Source: an uncultured Verrucomicrobiales bacterium (GTDB lineage Bacteria; Verrucomicrobiota; Verrucomicrobiia; Verrucomicrobiales; DEV007). From it: a stretch of 6,246 bases of DNA. Shown in pieces: positions 1-6,246 of this stretch. Position 1 is the stretch's first letter. Each line of letters begins with the position of its first letter. Location of the stretch: positions 1 through 6,246 of the forward strand of contig CALCSP010000041.1 in assembly GCA_937893785.1 (NCBI GenBank), in the 5' to 3' direction. The position numbers and the translations under genes are program-made. The notes under the pieces are model-generated. The model was given only the letters and a program-made list of their open reading frames with translations, searched no databases and was not told where the DNA came from.

Positions 1-487
1 AATCCTGGCGGTTGCCGACAACCTTGGACCCGCCTTTGTGTTCCATAACGACGGATTCACCGAGCCTGCCGTCCGGATCAATGGGTAGGAGGGCGGTTGA
101 ACCCCCACCATACTGGGCAGTCAGCAGAAATTTGCCGGAGGGATGAACAGCAATATGTGTGCCCCCGCCATCGCGAATCAGAGAGGAAGTAAATTGTTGC
201 AGGGAACCGTCTTCCTTGACATGGAAGCCGGCGACACCCGGGCCGTTTTCAACCTGTGCCACGGCATAGATTTTCTTGCCGTCGGGATGCCAGCTCAAAA
301 ACCCGGGTCCCTTGATTTCTGCCGCTAGTATAGCGGGTTTCAATTTGCCGGTTTCAGGATCAAATTCTGCCCGGTAGATACCCTTGGACCCCCTGCCGCC
401 TGTTCCGAAATAGACGTCAAGAGCCAGAGTTGCCGGCATCATGCAGAGGATGCTTAGGAAAGTGTAAAGGGTAAATTTGGTGGTCAT
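1..487 (-). CDS. Secreted 6-phosphogluconolactonase-like beta-propeller lactonase (3' end beyond the window)
   Basis: The first 162 residues are visible; the frame is open to the left edge, so the C-terminus is missing. The product resembles the lactonase family with a seven-bladed beta-propeller (YbhE/Pgl type, usually about 330 to 400 residues), whose characterised members hydrolyse 6-phosphogluconolactone. Family-like blocks are VYFGTG followed by SKGIYRAEFDPETGKL (residues 25-49), FLSWHPDGKKIYAV (63-76) and GGGTHIAVHPSGKFLL with AQYGGGS (107-130), which are repeated propeller-blade signatures. Residues 1-22 form a signal peptide: Lys4, a hydrophobic core, then a likely cleavage site after TLA. 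Export argues against a role in the cytoplasmic pentose phosphate pathway and suggests an extracytoplasmic sugar lactone or another substrate. The start is ATG at 487-485, chosen because it places the signal peptide at the N-terminus; no clear Shine-Dalgarno site precedes it. It lies 61 bp after the DUF4380-like gene on the same strand. Fold assignment is fairly sure; substrate is unknown. Confidence 0.85.
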   Translation of the reverse strand, partial: MTTKFTLYTFLSILCMMPATLALDVYFGTGGRGSKGIYRAEFDPETGKLKPAILAAEIKGPGFLSWHPDGKKIYAVAQVENGPGVAGFHVKEDGSLQQFTSSLIRDGGGTHIAVHPSGKFLLTAQYGGGSTALLPIDPDGRLGESVVMEHKGGSKVVGNRQD

Positions 488-548
488 GTGTCTAATTGGT
501 TCTATTGGGTAAAACGGGCGGGAGTAAAAATGGGAATGCAGAATGAAC

Positions 549-1565
549 TCACGGCAGCAGTGGCTTTACTTTTTCTGCAAGCGCAGAAAGGTCAAGGCTG
601 GAACCCTTTTTCGGGAACTTGTTTGGCAAAAGATACCAGTTTTCGGTGAATGATGCCTCCTGGCCTGGTTGCAGGATTTCCATTGGGCCGATGGGTTCAA
701 GCTCGCAGGCCGGCACCCAGTCGGATCGAGGATACCAGATGGAGAGGGTTAGGCCTGCAATTTCCCCGTAGAGACGCTGGGGGAAGGTTTTGTAGGTTTT
801 AATGAAGGCGAGGTCATTGGGCATCTGGTAGGCAAACCATCCCGCGTAGGAATCAAATCCCAGCTTCGGTTCTTTTGGGGGCGCCAGGATCTCAAGAAAA
901 TTGCCGCGTTGGCGGATGTTCGGGTCCTCGGGCAAAATCAGCATTTCATCACGACCACGCATCATAATATACCCTTTTGGAAAGCGTTGGTATTCCGGAG
1001 AGAGGGGCACGATTCCAATGCCGCCGTGAATGGCGAACATCCGCCCCCAATGGCACCACCGCTGGGTTTGCCCTGAGGTGTTCACCATGGTTTGAGTGCA
1101 TGCCAGGTGTGAGGAATTTTCAGCGAGAACAAAGTCGCGCACCAGCCGGATGCCTGCATCTGCAGCCGGCTTACTGGTCAGCCGTGCACTGCGCGGCCCG
1201 GTGATCTTCGCGCTCCATTGGCCGGACCAGAGTTCGGCTCGCTTGGGGATCAGGTATTCCGGGCCAATGTCAAAACGTCCGGCCGATGAGGGTTTTTTGC
1301 TGTTTTCCGGGGTCCACTTTTTTTCGGCAGGATTCAGATAAAGGGACTCCTTGTCATCTTGCCTGTAGCTGAGCACCCTTCCTCCCACATGGTGGCCAAG
1401 TACGGCCACCGTACCGGCCTTATTACTCAGCTCTATGCATCCCGGGTAATTGAGAAACTTTAGATGGCGTGCGCCTTCGCTTGCGCAAAGATCATGAAAG
1501 GTGGTGGTAAAAAGCAGGCAGGGGAGAGCCGTGAACCAGGAGAGCCGCTTAAAGGTTCGCATCAT
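549..1565 (-). CDS. Secreted DUF4380-like protein, probable galactose-mutarotase-like fold
   Basis: A complete 338-residue protein. Residues 1 to about 28 look like a signal peptide: Arg3, Lys6 and Arg7, a hydrophobic stretch, then a likely cut near CAS at 27-29. No lipobox is seen, so it is probably periplasmic or secreted. The mature part opens with an IELSN strand and then GHHVGGRVLSY, followed by LYLNP; this GGR...NP pattern is typical of DUF4380 proteins, which share the aldose-1-epimerase (mutarotase) beta-sandwich fold. Later blocks, including paired Trp residues near ELWSGQW, the VNTSG turn and a WCHWGR segment, also suit that family. Many such proteins are annotated only as hypothetical and I see no proven catalytic His/Glu set, so no reaction is claimed. 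The ATG at 1565 is followed at once by a second ATG; no Shine-Dalgarno site is evident, so either could be used. It begins 39 bp after mutS and may be cotranscribed with it. The family call is from memory of sequence patterns. Confidence 0.8.
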   Translation of the reverse strand: MMRTFKRLSWFTALPCLLFTTTFHDLCASEGARHLKFLNYPGCIELSNKAGTVAVLGHHVGGRVLSYRQDDKESLYLNPAEKKWTPENSKKPSSAGRFDIGPEYLIPKRAELWSGQWSAKITGPRSARLTSKPAADAGIRLVRDFVLAENSSHLACTQTMVNTSGQTQRWCHWGRMFAIHGGIGIVPLSPEYQRFPKGYIMMRGRDEMLILPEDPNIRQRGNFLEILAPPKEPKLGFDSYAGWFAYQMPNDLAFIKTYKTFPQRLYGEIAGLTLSIWYPRSDWVPACELEPIGPMEILQPGQEASFTENWYLLPNKFPKKGSSLDLSALAEKVKPLLP

Positions 1566-1604
1566 GATGCAAAGAGGAATGAGTCCGAGGGTATTGCCGA
1601 AGAA

Positions 1605-4097
1605 CTAGTTGAAAAGGTTGAGCTGGGGGGACTGGCTTTCCGGAAGTGACGTTTCCTTATCTTCAGATTTTGTCTTTTTATTCCGTTTTAAGTTAGTTCC
1701 GGGTTTTTGTTTCTCGCCGGGTCGAGAGGAGTTTTCCTCAAGGTGTTTGAGGATATCCTTGGCGCGGGAAATGATGCCATCCGGCAGGCCGGCAAGGCGG
1801 GCAACCTGAATGCCGTAGCTTCGATCGGCACTGCCTTCGACAATTTTCCGCAGGAAAATGATTTGGTCATTGCGCTCACGCACGGCGATATTGGCGTTGC
1901 CTATGCCTTCGCGGCTGTCCGCAAGCGCGGTCAATTCATGGTAATGAGTGGCAAATAGGGTTCGGCACTTTATCGCGTCATGCAGATGCTCGGCGACAGA
2001 CCATGCAATGCTTAGCCCATCGAAAGTGGCTGTACCGCGACCGATTTCATCCAGAATTACCAGCGAGCGTTCGCTAGCATTGTTGAGAATTAGGGCAGTT
2101 TCATTCATCTCTACCATGAATGTGGACTGGCCACGAGCAAGGTCATCACTGGCACCTACACGGGTGAAGATGCGGTCAACCAGACCGATCTGGGCTTTCT
2201 CGGCGGGAACAAAGCTGCCGGTCTGAGCCATCAGTGTAATCAGTGCAACCTGACGGATATAGGTCGACTTGCCTGCCATGTTGGGGCCGGTGAGGATCGT
2301 GAGGCGCTGTCCGTTGCCATCGAGAGTGGCATCGTTGGGTACGAACTTCTCTTCGGTGACGAGTTGATCAAGAACCGGGTGTCGGCCGGCAACAATGTGT
2401 AGGAGGTTGCTCTCTTCAAGTTCTGGGCGGCAGTAACCAAACAGGCGGGCGGTTTCCGCAAGGCCCAATATGACGTCTATCTCGGCAAGGGCATCCGCCG
2501 TGTCCTGAAGTTCTTCAAGGTGTTCAAGGGCGCTTTCGCGCAGGTTCAAGAATTCCTCATATTCGAGCTGCTTGGCACGCTCATCAGCCCCGAGGATTTT
2601 GTTCTCCATTTCCTTCAGTTCTGGCGTGATAAAACGCTCGGCGTTGACAGTGGTTTGCTTGCGATTGTAATCCTCGGGCACGTTGGCAAGGTTCGCTTTT
2701 GTGACTTCAATGAAGTAACCGAAGACGTTGTTATATTTTACCTTAAGTGACTTGATCCCGGTCCGCTCGGCTTCACTTTTTTGTAGCTCGGCAATCCATT
2801 GTTTGCCTTCGGTGGAAGCAGATCGCAGTTCGTCAAGTTGCTTGCTGTAACCGTCGCGAAAAAGTCCACCTTCCCGGATAGTGGCCGGTGGTTCATCAGC
2901 AATGGCAAGCTCAAGAAGGTCTACCAGTTCACGAAAATCACGCAGGCGGGGGTTGAGTTGATCGCCCAGTGGGCCGGCTGTGAGTGCCGTCAGGTGATCC
3001 TTGATGTCTGGCACAGCCAGCAGCGACTTTGCAAGGGATTGCAGGTCGCGTGCATTGCCCGCGTTGCCGCTTAACCGACTGATAGTACGCTCAATATCCC
3101 TGACCTCAGAGAGAGCTTCACGCATTTTGGCAAGTTGGAAGGGCTCATCAATAAGGGCTCCAATAAATTCCTGCCGGCCAAGGAGAACTTCCATGTCACG
3201 CAGCGGGTGCAGGATCCATTCCCTCAACTTTCGCCCTCCCATAGGTGTTTGTGTGCGATCCATGACCCCGAGCAGAGTATGCTTTCGCCCGGCACGGTGC
3301 TCGACAAGGTCAAGATTGCGTGCACTGGAGGCATCAATGAGGACATGTGCATCAGGGCGGTATACGGAGAGTGAGCGGACATGGGAAAGGTCCCTGCGAA
3401 GTGTGGTCTTGACGTAGTGGGCGACGGCGCCAGCAGCGGATATGGCGGTGGGCATTTCAGCACAACCAAAGCCATCCAGTGACTGTGTTTTGAAGTGTCC
3501 GCACAGCAGGCTCTTGGCAGCATCTTCAAGGAAGGCGTAACCATCATAGATTGAGCCATTGATGGATGCTGTGTTGAATTGCTCTTCCTGCTCTTCGCTA
3601 AAGATCAATTCCGATGGGGCAAGTCGGTTCAGTTCATCCTCGAGTTCATCGCGGCTTGAAAACTCGGCGATCTTGAATTCCCCCGTGGTGAGTTCAAGCA
3701 CCGCAAGCCCGTAGCGCCCATTGCCGTGATAAATGCCAGCAAGGTAGTTACTGATGTTATCCTCTAGCAGATTGATGTCGTTGACGGTTCCGGCACTGAT
3801 AATTTGAGTGACTTCTCGCTCAACGATTTTCCCCGGTTTTACCTCACCGACCTGGTCGGCAATGGCTACGCGTTTTCCCGCCTTGATGAGCTTGCCAATA
3901 TAGGTCTGGGCTGAGTGATGTGGCATGCCGCACATCGACATACCATTGCGCTTGGTCAGGGCCACACCGAGCAGTCCGGCAGCAGCCTTGGCATCATCCA
4001 TGAATAGCTCATAGAAGTCACCCAGCCTAAAAAAGAGCAGCACATCCTCAGGCAGACCGTTGCGGATCGCGGTATACTGCTTGAGCATTGGTGTCAT
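1605..4097 (-). CDS. mutS: DNA mismatch repair protein MutS
   Basis: An 830-residue MutS, close to the usual 850-860. MutS dimers bind mispairs and small loops and, in an ATP-dependent manner, recruit MutL to start strand-specific repair. The N-terminal mismatch-binding domain begins TPMLKQY and carries GDFYELF, with the Phe-x-Glu pair at F28 and E30 that contacts the mispair. Connector, lever and clamp domains fill roughly residues 120-560. The ATPase domain holds Walker A TGPNMAGKST (603-612), a STFMVEMNETA block, Walker B LVILDEIGRGT (679-689, D683 and E684) and the ATHYHEL loop with H718. The tail from about 790 is Lys/Glu/Ser-rich and ends QLNLFN, matching the QL(S/D)LF-type beta-clamp-binding motif. 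The ATG at 4097 is the only in-frame ATG after the upstream stop apart from Met4, and it places TPM where other MutS proteins have it; ribosome-binding site weak. No mutL is in view. Intact and apparently functional. Confidence 0.98.
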   Translation of the reverse strand: MTPMLKQYTAIRNGLPEDVLLFFRLGDFYELFMDDAKAAAGLLGVALTKRNGMSMCGMPHHSAQTYIGKLIKAGKRVAIADQVGEVKPGKIVEREVTQIISAGTVNDINLLEDNISNYLAGIYHGNGRYGLAVLELTTGEFKIAEFSSRDELEDELNRLAPSELIFSEEQEEQFNTASINGSIYDGYAFLEDAAKSLLCGHFKTQSLDGFGCAEMPTAISAAGAVAHYVKTTLRRDLSHVRSLSVYRPDAHVLIDASSARNLDLVEHRAGRKHTLLGVMDRTQTPMGGRKLREWILHPLRDMEVLLGRQEFIGALIDEPFQLAKMREALSEVRDIERTISRLSGNAGNARDLQSLAKSLLAVPDIKDHLTALTAGPLGDQLNPRLRDFRELVDLLELAIADEPPATIREGGLFRDGYSKQLDELRSASTEGKQWIAELQKSEAERTGIKSLKVKYNNVFGYFIEVTKANLANVPEDYNRKQTTVNAERFITPELKEMENKILGADERAKQLEYEEFLNLRESALEHLEELQDTADALAEIDVILGLAETARLFGYCRPELEESNLLHIVAGRHPVLDQLVTEEKFVPNDATLDGNGQRLTILTGPNMAGKSTYIRQVALITLMAQTGSFVPAEKAQIGLVDRIFTRVGASDDLARGQSTFMVEMNETALILNNASERSLVILDEIGRGTATFDGLSIAWSVAEHLHDAIKCRTLFATHYHELTALADSREGIGNANIAVRERNDQIIFLRKIVEGSADRSYGIQVARLAGLPDGIISRAKDILKHLEENSSRPGEKQKPGTNLKRNKKTKSEDKETSLPESQSPQLNLFN

Positions 4098-4119
4098 GGT
4101 GTAACGACCATTCCGAAAG

Positions 4120-4140
4120 GAACCTTAAAGGTCAAGGTTC
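4120..4140. repeat. Perfect 7-bp inverted repeat upstream of mutS
   Basis: GAACCTT and AAGGTTC are exact inverted copies separated by seven bases. The element sits 23 bp before the mutS start codon. It could form a short hairpin in the mutS leader or serve as an operator half-site pair. It is not a good rho-independent terminator for minus-strand transcripts, because the T-run lies before the hairpin in the direction of transcription, not after it. Function is unproven and a repeat this short can arise by chance. Confidence 0.4.
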
Positions 4141-4147
4141 AAAAAAG

Positions 4148-4175
4148 AATTTACCGCGATTGCGATGCCGGGCAA
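4148..4175 (-). promoter_or_regulatory. mutS: Weak sigma70-like promoter candidate for mutS
   Basis: On the minus strand TTGCCC (4 of 6 matches to TTGACA) is followed after 16 bases by TAAATT (4 of 6 matches to TATAAT). The 133-bp gap between the zinc-ribbon gene and mutS is the largest complete intergenic space in the window, so a promoter here is reasonable. A start site just downstream would put the inverted repeat at 4120-4140 close to the 5' end of the transcript. The match is weak and promoter consensus in this lineage is uncertain. Confidence 0.25.
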
Positions 4176-4230
4176 TCCCAGAGGGAGTGTTCCGGCAGGT
4201 GCAGGATTGGCAGGTCAACCGCCCCTTTCT

Positions 4231-4671
4231 TTACAGGCTGTTCTCACTTTTGGCCCATGCCCTGAAAGTTCTCCAATGCGCGCTGTTTTTTTTCGAATTC
4301 TTATACAGCTTGTAAGCGACAAAAGGAAGTACGAGAAGCATTATGACGCTGTCGGGTTCTTCTTCAATCCACCCTGCTAAAAGGGCATAAGTGCACATAA
4401 AAAGCAGAAATCCGAAGAACAGGAGAGAGACGATATTAATGGCCAGAGGGTAGGTCGGCTTCCAGGTATCTCCCCCACATTCATCGCAGGTATAAAAGGC
4501 GGCTGTTTTGTCACCTCCGGTTTTCGGGTCACGACCGATAACTTTCAGGTGATAATCCGTATGCCGTTTGCAAGTTGGGCACCAGGGTAGCTTTGGATTT
4601 GGTGTTCTCTGCCGGATATAGGAAGGATCCGCCTTGTCATCCGGTTTTTTAATGGGAGAGGCATATGCCAT
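4231..4671 (-). CDS. Zinc-ribbon protein with two transmembrane helices, function unknown
   Basis: A complete 146-residue protein that I do not recognise as a named family. The N-terminal 28 residues are polar, with several Lys, Arg and Pro. A zinc ribbon follows: CPTC (Cys31, Cys34) and CDEC (Cys62, Cys65), separated by a His-containing loop with TDYHLKV. Two hydrophobic stretches at about 76-101 and 107-123 look like transmembrane helices joined by a short acidic turn (EEEPDS). The tail is basic and contains Trp (KNSKKN, HWRTFRAW). By the positive-inside rule, both termini including the zinc ribbon probably face the cytoplasm. The gene begins 12 bp after the coiled-coil gene and is probably translated from the same mRNA, which suggests a shared role; it could anchor or sense something for that protein, but this is inference. 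The start is fixed by a good Shine-Dalgarno site. No terminator is visible after it. Confidence 0.85.
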   Translation of the reverse strand: MAYASPIKKPDDKADPSYIRQRTPNPKLPWCPTCKRHTDYHLKVIGRDPKTGGDKTAAFYTCDECGGDTWKPTYPLAINIVSLLFFGFLLFMCTYALLAGWIEEEPDSVIMLLVLPFVAYKLYKNSKKNSAHWRTFRAWAKSENSL

Positions 4672-4680
4672 AAAGCAGCA

Positions 4681-4685
4681 TCCTT
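4681..4685 (-). promoter_or_regulatory. Shine-Dalgarno site of the zinc-ribbon gene, overlapping the upstream stop codon
   Basis: AAGGA on the minus strand lies nine bases before the ATG at 4671. Its first two bases are the last two of the TAA stop (4686-4684) of the coiled-coil gene. Ribosomes ending the first gene would therefore stop on the binding site of the second, which is consistent with translational coupling. It is the clearest ribosome-binding site in the window and it supports the chosen start. Confidence 0.7.
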
Positions 4686-6246
4686 ATGCCTGCACTTTGG
4701 CTTTGCGCAGCACGGTGGGTTTCCCGTCATCGCCATTCCGGCAAATGAATCCGGGTTTCAGGGTGGTGCTCACCTGGTCCTTGCCGGGGCCGCCGTTGAC
4801 AATCTCGATTCTGTCGCGGTTTGCGTCATCGATCTTGCTACCGCTGGAATAGCTAAAGGGCTCAACGCCGTGTTCAGCCAGGGCATCAAGGAGGGCAGTG
4901 CGCATCTGGCCAAACTGCTTTTCAATTTCATTGTCACCGTTGGTTGAGTCGATCCGGATGATCAATTCATCGATCATGTCAATACGGCTGATGATCGTGC
5001 GGCTGAACATATGTATTGTTCCCCATTCAAGGTCCGGGGCACGACGCAATGTTTTCTTCTTTTCCCGCAGCTTCTTGATTTCGGCAGCAAGCTCGGTTTC
5101 CTCAATACGTGCTTCGCCGAGTCGGTCTTCGACACCCTTGAGCTTTGTCTGGGTAGACTGCAGTTCGCCTGCCTGCTTCTCAAGTCGGGCTGTTTCATTG
5201 CGTATGGTCTGGTATTTCTGCGCCTTTACCTCGAGGTCATTGGTCTCATTGCGCAGCCGTGTGGATGTTTGCTTAAGCTTGCCGACTTCTTCTTGCACCG
5301 TTGCGGATTGGCGCTGCTTGTTCTCTAATTCTTCGGAAGCTGCCGCGATTTCCGCCCGTAATTTTTCCAGGCGTGTTGTTTCACCGGATATACCTTGGAT
5401 GTCAGCCTGCAGCACGTGCAGTTTTTCCTCCGTCTCGGCCAGTTCCCTGCTTTCACCCTGATGGCGCAGTGCGGCCTCCCCGAATTGCTCGTTGAGTGCG
5501 GTTAACTTTGCTTCAGCATGGGCAATTTCGGCTTGCCTTTGCTCGAGCACTTTGCATTCCTCATGCAGTTCATTGACTTTAAGGATCAGCTCATCGTGCT
5601 CCCTGCCTTTAGCCTCGAGATCCTTTAGTTTTTCTTCAAGATCACTGATTGATTGCTTTCGCTCTGTAAGGACATCAGTTGCCCTCAGCAGCTCACTTTC
5701 GAGGGAGGCATGGTCGGACTGCAGGGCTGCCTTGGTCGTCTCGGCGGCTTTGATTTCTGAATTTCTTGCCTTGATGGCATCCTCTGCATTGGCGAGTTGC
5801 TGCTTTCTTTTTTCAAGTCCGGCGGTTTGAGCATCCAGGTCCTTTATGGTTTTCTGGAGACTTTCTTTTTTTTGTTTTTCCCCGGCAATTGTATCCTCAA
5901 GGCGGGTTTGTTGACCCTGCAGAACTACCAAGTTCTTTTCAGCAGCCGCATTTTTTTCCTTTAGTTTTACTGCAGTCGATTTTGTTTCATCAATTTCCTT
6001 ACTGAGTCCTGCGAGTTTCTTCTCAGCGTCTTTCTCTGTGTCGGCGAGCTGTTTTTGTGCGGCTGTTTCTTTATCAGCAAGTTTATTGAGGCGTGCTTTG
6101 GCCTGTTCCTGTTGCCGGTTGCCTGCAGTAATTTCCTTTTTAAGCGCACTTAAGTCCTGTTTCAGAGCAGAGAGTTGCTCCCTTGCTTGTCCTTTTGCTT
6201 CCTTGCCCGCGTCGAGGTCACTGTGAAGCTTCTCAAGTTTCTTCCC
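4684..6246 (-). CDS. Long coiled-coil protein with a GrpE-like C-terminal domain (5' end beyond the window)
   Basis: The last 520 residues are visible; the frame stays open to the right edge with no in-frame ATG near it, so the N-terminus lies outside. A TTG at 5931 could be mistaken for a start, but the same heptad-rich sequence continues upstream of it (as Leu106 of the visible part). Residues 1 to about 403 contain no proline and are dense in Glu, Lys, Gln, Ala and Leu with heptad spacing: one nearly unbroken coiled coil that could span about 60 nm. After Pro404 the style changes to a globular domain. It has RIDMIDELIIRID (like the GrpE helix that reads LPVLDNLERAL), then LLDALAEHGVEPF (residues about 452-464), then TLKPGF and a terminal VLRKAKV. 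These align in order with GrpE's helix, beta-wing GY motif and final VLRPAMV strand. GrpE is the nucleotide-exchange factor of DnaK, normally about 200 residues, so this is far larger and divergent. No signal peptide can be assessed. SMC-like or cytoskeletal coiled coils are alternatives for the N-terminal part. Confidence 0.85.
   Translation of the reverse strand, partial: GKKLEKLHSDLDAGKEAKGQAREQLSALKQDLSALKKEITAGNRQQEQAKARLNKLADKETAAQKQLADTEKDAEKKLAGLSKEIDETKSTAVKLKEKNAAAEKNLVVLQGQQTRLEDTIAGEKQKKESLQKTIKDLDAQTAGLEKRKQQLANAEDAIKARNSEIKAAETTKAALQSDHASLESELLRATDVLTERKQSISDLEEKLKDLEAKGREHDELILKVNELHEECKVLEQRQAEIAHAEAKLTALNEQFGEAALRHQGESRELAETEEKLHVLQADIQGISGETTRLEKLRAEIAAASEELENKQRQSATVQEEVGKLKQTSTRLRNETNDLEVKAQKYQTIRNETARLEKQAGELQSTQTKLKGVEDRLGEARIEETELAAEIKKLREKKKTLRRAPDLEWGTIHMFSRTIISRIDMIDELIIRIDSTNGDNEIEKQFGQMRTALLDALAEHGVEPFSYSSGSKIDDANRDRIEIVNGGPGKDQVSTTLKPGFICRNGDDGKPTVLRKAKVQA

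Noticed and set aside
488..548. The gap before the lactonase gene, examined for a promoter, terminator or ribosome-binding site.
   Set aside because: No hairpin with a T-run, no convincing -35/-10 pair and no Shine-Dalgarno sequence could be supported.
1563..1607. The mutS TAG stop is in the same frame as the following gene, with no other stop in between, so readthrough would give a MutS fusion to the secreted protein.
   Set aside because: Sharing a frame has a one in three chance, the gap is only 13 codons, and the downstream protein begins with its own ATG and signal peptide, which makes no sense inside a fusion.
3001..3417. A 138-codon open frame on the plus strand, opposite mutS.
   Set aside because: It lies fully inside well-conserved mutS coding sequence and its translation is Arg/Ser-rich without family features; it is an antisense shadow.
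4208..4227. A possible terminator hairpin after the zinc-ribbon gene (GGCGG, loop TTGAC, CTGCC on the minus strand).
   Set aside because: The stem is only five pairs including a G-T wobble and no T-run follows it.
4898..5461. A 187-codon open frame on the plus strand, opposite the coiled-coil gene.
   Set aside because: It is rich in Ser, Arg, Phe and Cys, as expected from the antisense of a Glu/Lys/Leu coiled coil, and it has no recognisable domain or ribosome-binding site.
5866..5873. A run of eight T (eight A in the coding sense) inside the coiled-coil gene, a possible slippage or programmed frameshift site.
   Set aside because: The reading frame is intact and continues with the same heptad character on both sides; Lys-rich coiled coils naturally give A-runs, and no downstream stimulatory structure or meaningful alternative frame was seen.

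Overview
The window reads as an ordinary bacterial chromosome segment in which every supported gene lies on the minus strand, so transcription runs from right to left. Base composition looks close to balanced. The gene content (a DUF4380-like secreted protein beside an exported beta-propeller lactonase, plus a housekeeping MutS) resembles what is common in the Planctomycetes-Verrucomicrobia group, and I lean towards Verrucomicrobiota. That placement is an impression from protein style, not a database result. Shine-Dalgarno signals are mostly weak or absent; one clear exception is noted.

Reading in the direction of transcription: (1) positions 6246 to 4684 hold the C-terminal 520 residues of a very long coiled-coil protein that ends in a divergent GrpE-like domain; its N-terminus lies beyond the right edge. 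(2) After only 12 bp, and with a Shine-Dalgarno site overlapping the stop codon, comes a 146-residue membrane protein with a four-cysteine zinc ribbon and two transmembrane helices (4671 to 4231). These two genes form a tight pair. (3) A 133-bp gap contains a perfect 7-bp inverted repeat and a weak promoter candidate. (4) mutS follows (4097 to 1605): a full-length mismatch-repair ATPase with all core motifs and a beta-clamp-binding-like C-terminal end. (5) After 39 bp comes a secreted protein of the DUF4380 type with a probable galactose-mutarotase-like fold (1565 to 549). (6) After a further 61 bp comes a secreted 6-phosphogluconolactonase-like beta-propeller protein (487 to beyond the left edge).

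How they fit together: MutS is a cytoplasmic DNA-repair protein and appears unrelated in function to the two exported, carbohydrate-flavoured proteins downstream, although spacing would allow cotranscription. The coiled-coil/GrpE-like protein and its zinc-ribbon membrane neighbour are the least ordinary part of the window and the best candidate for something undescribed, possibly an Hsp70-type chaperone side system. The evidence for this is limited to domain appearance and gene spacing. I see no RNA genes, CRISPR arrays, insertion sequences, attachment sites or convincing rho-independent terminators.
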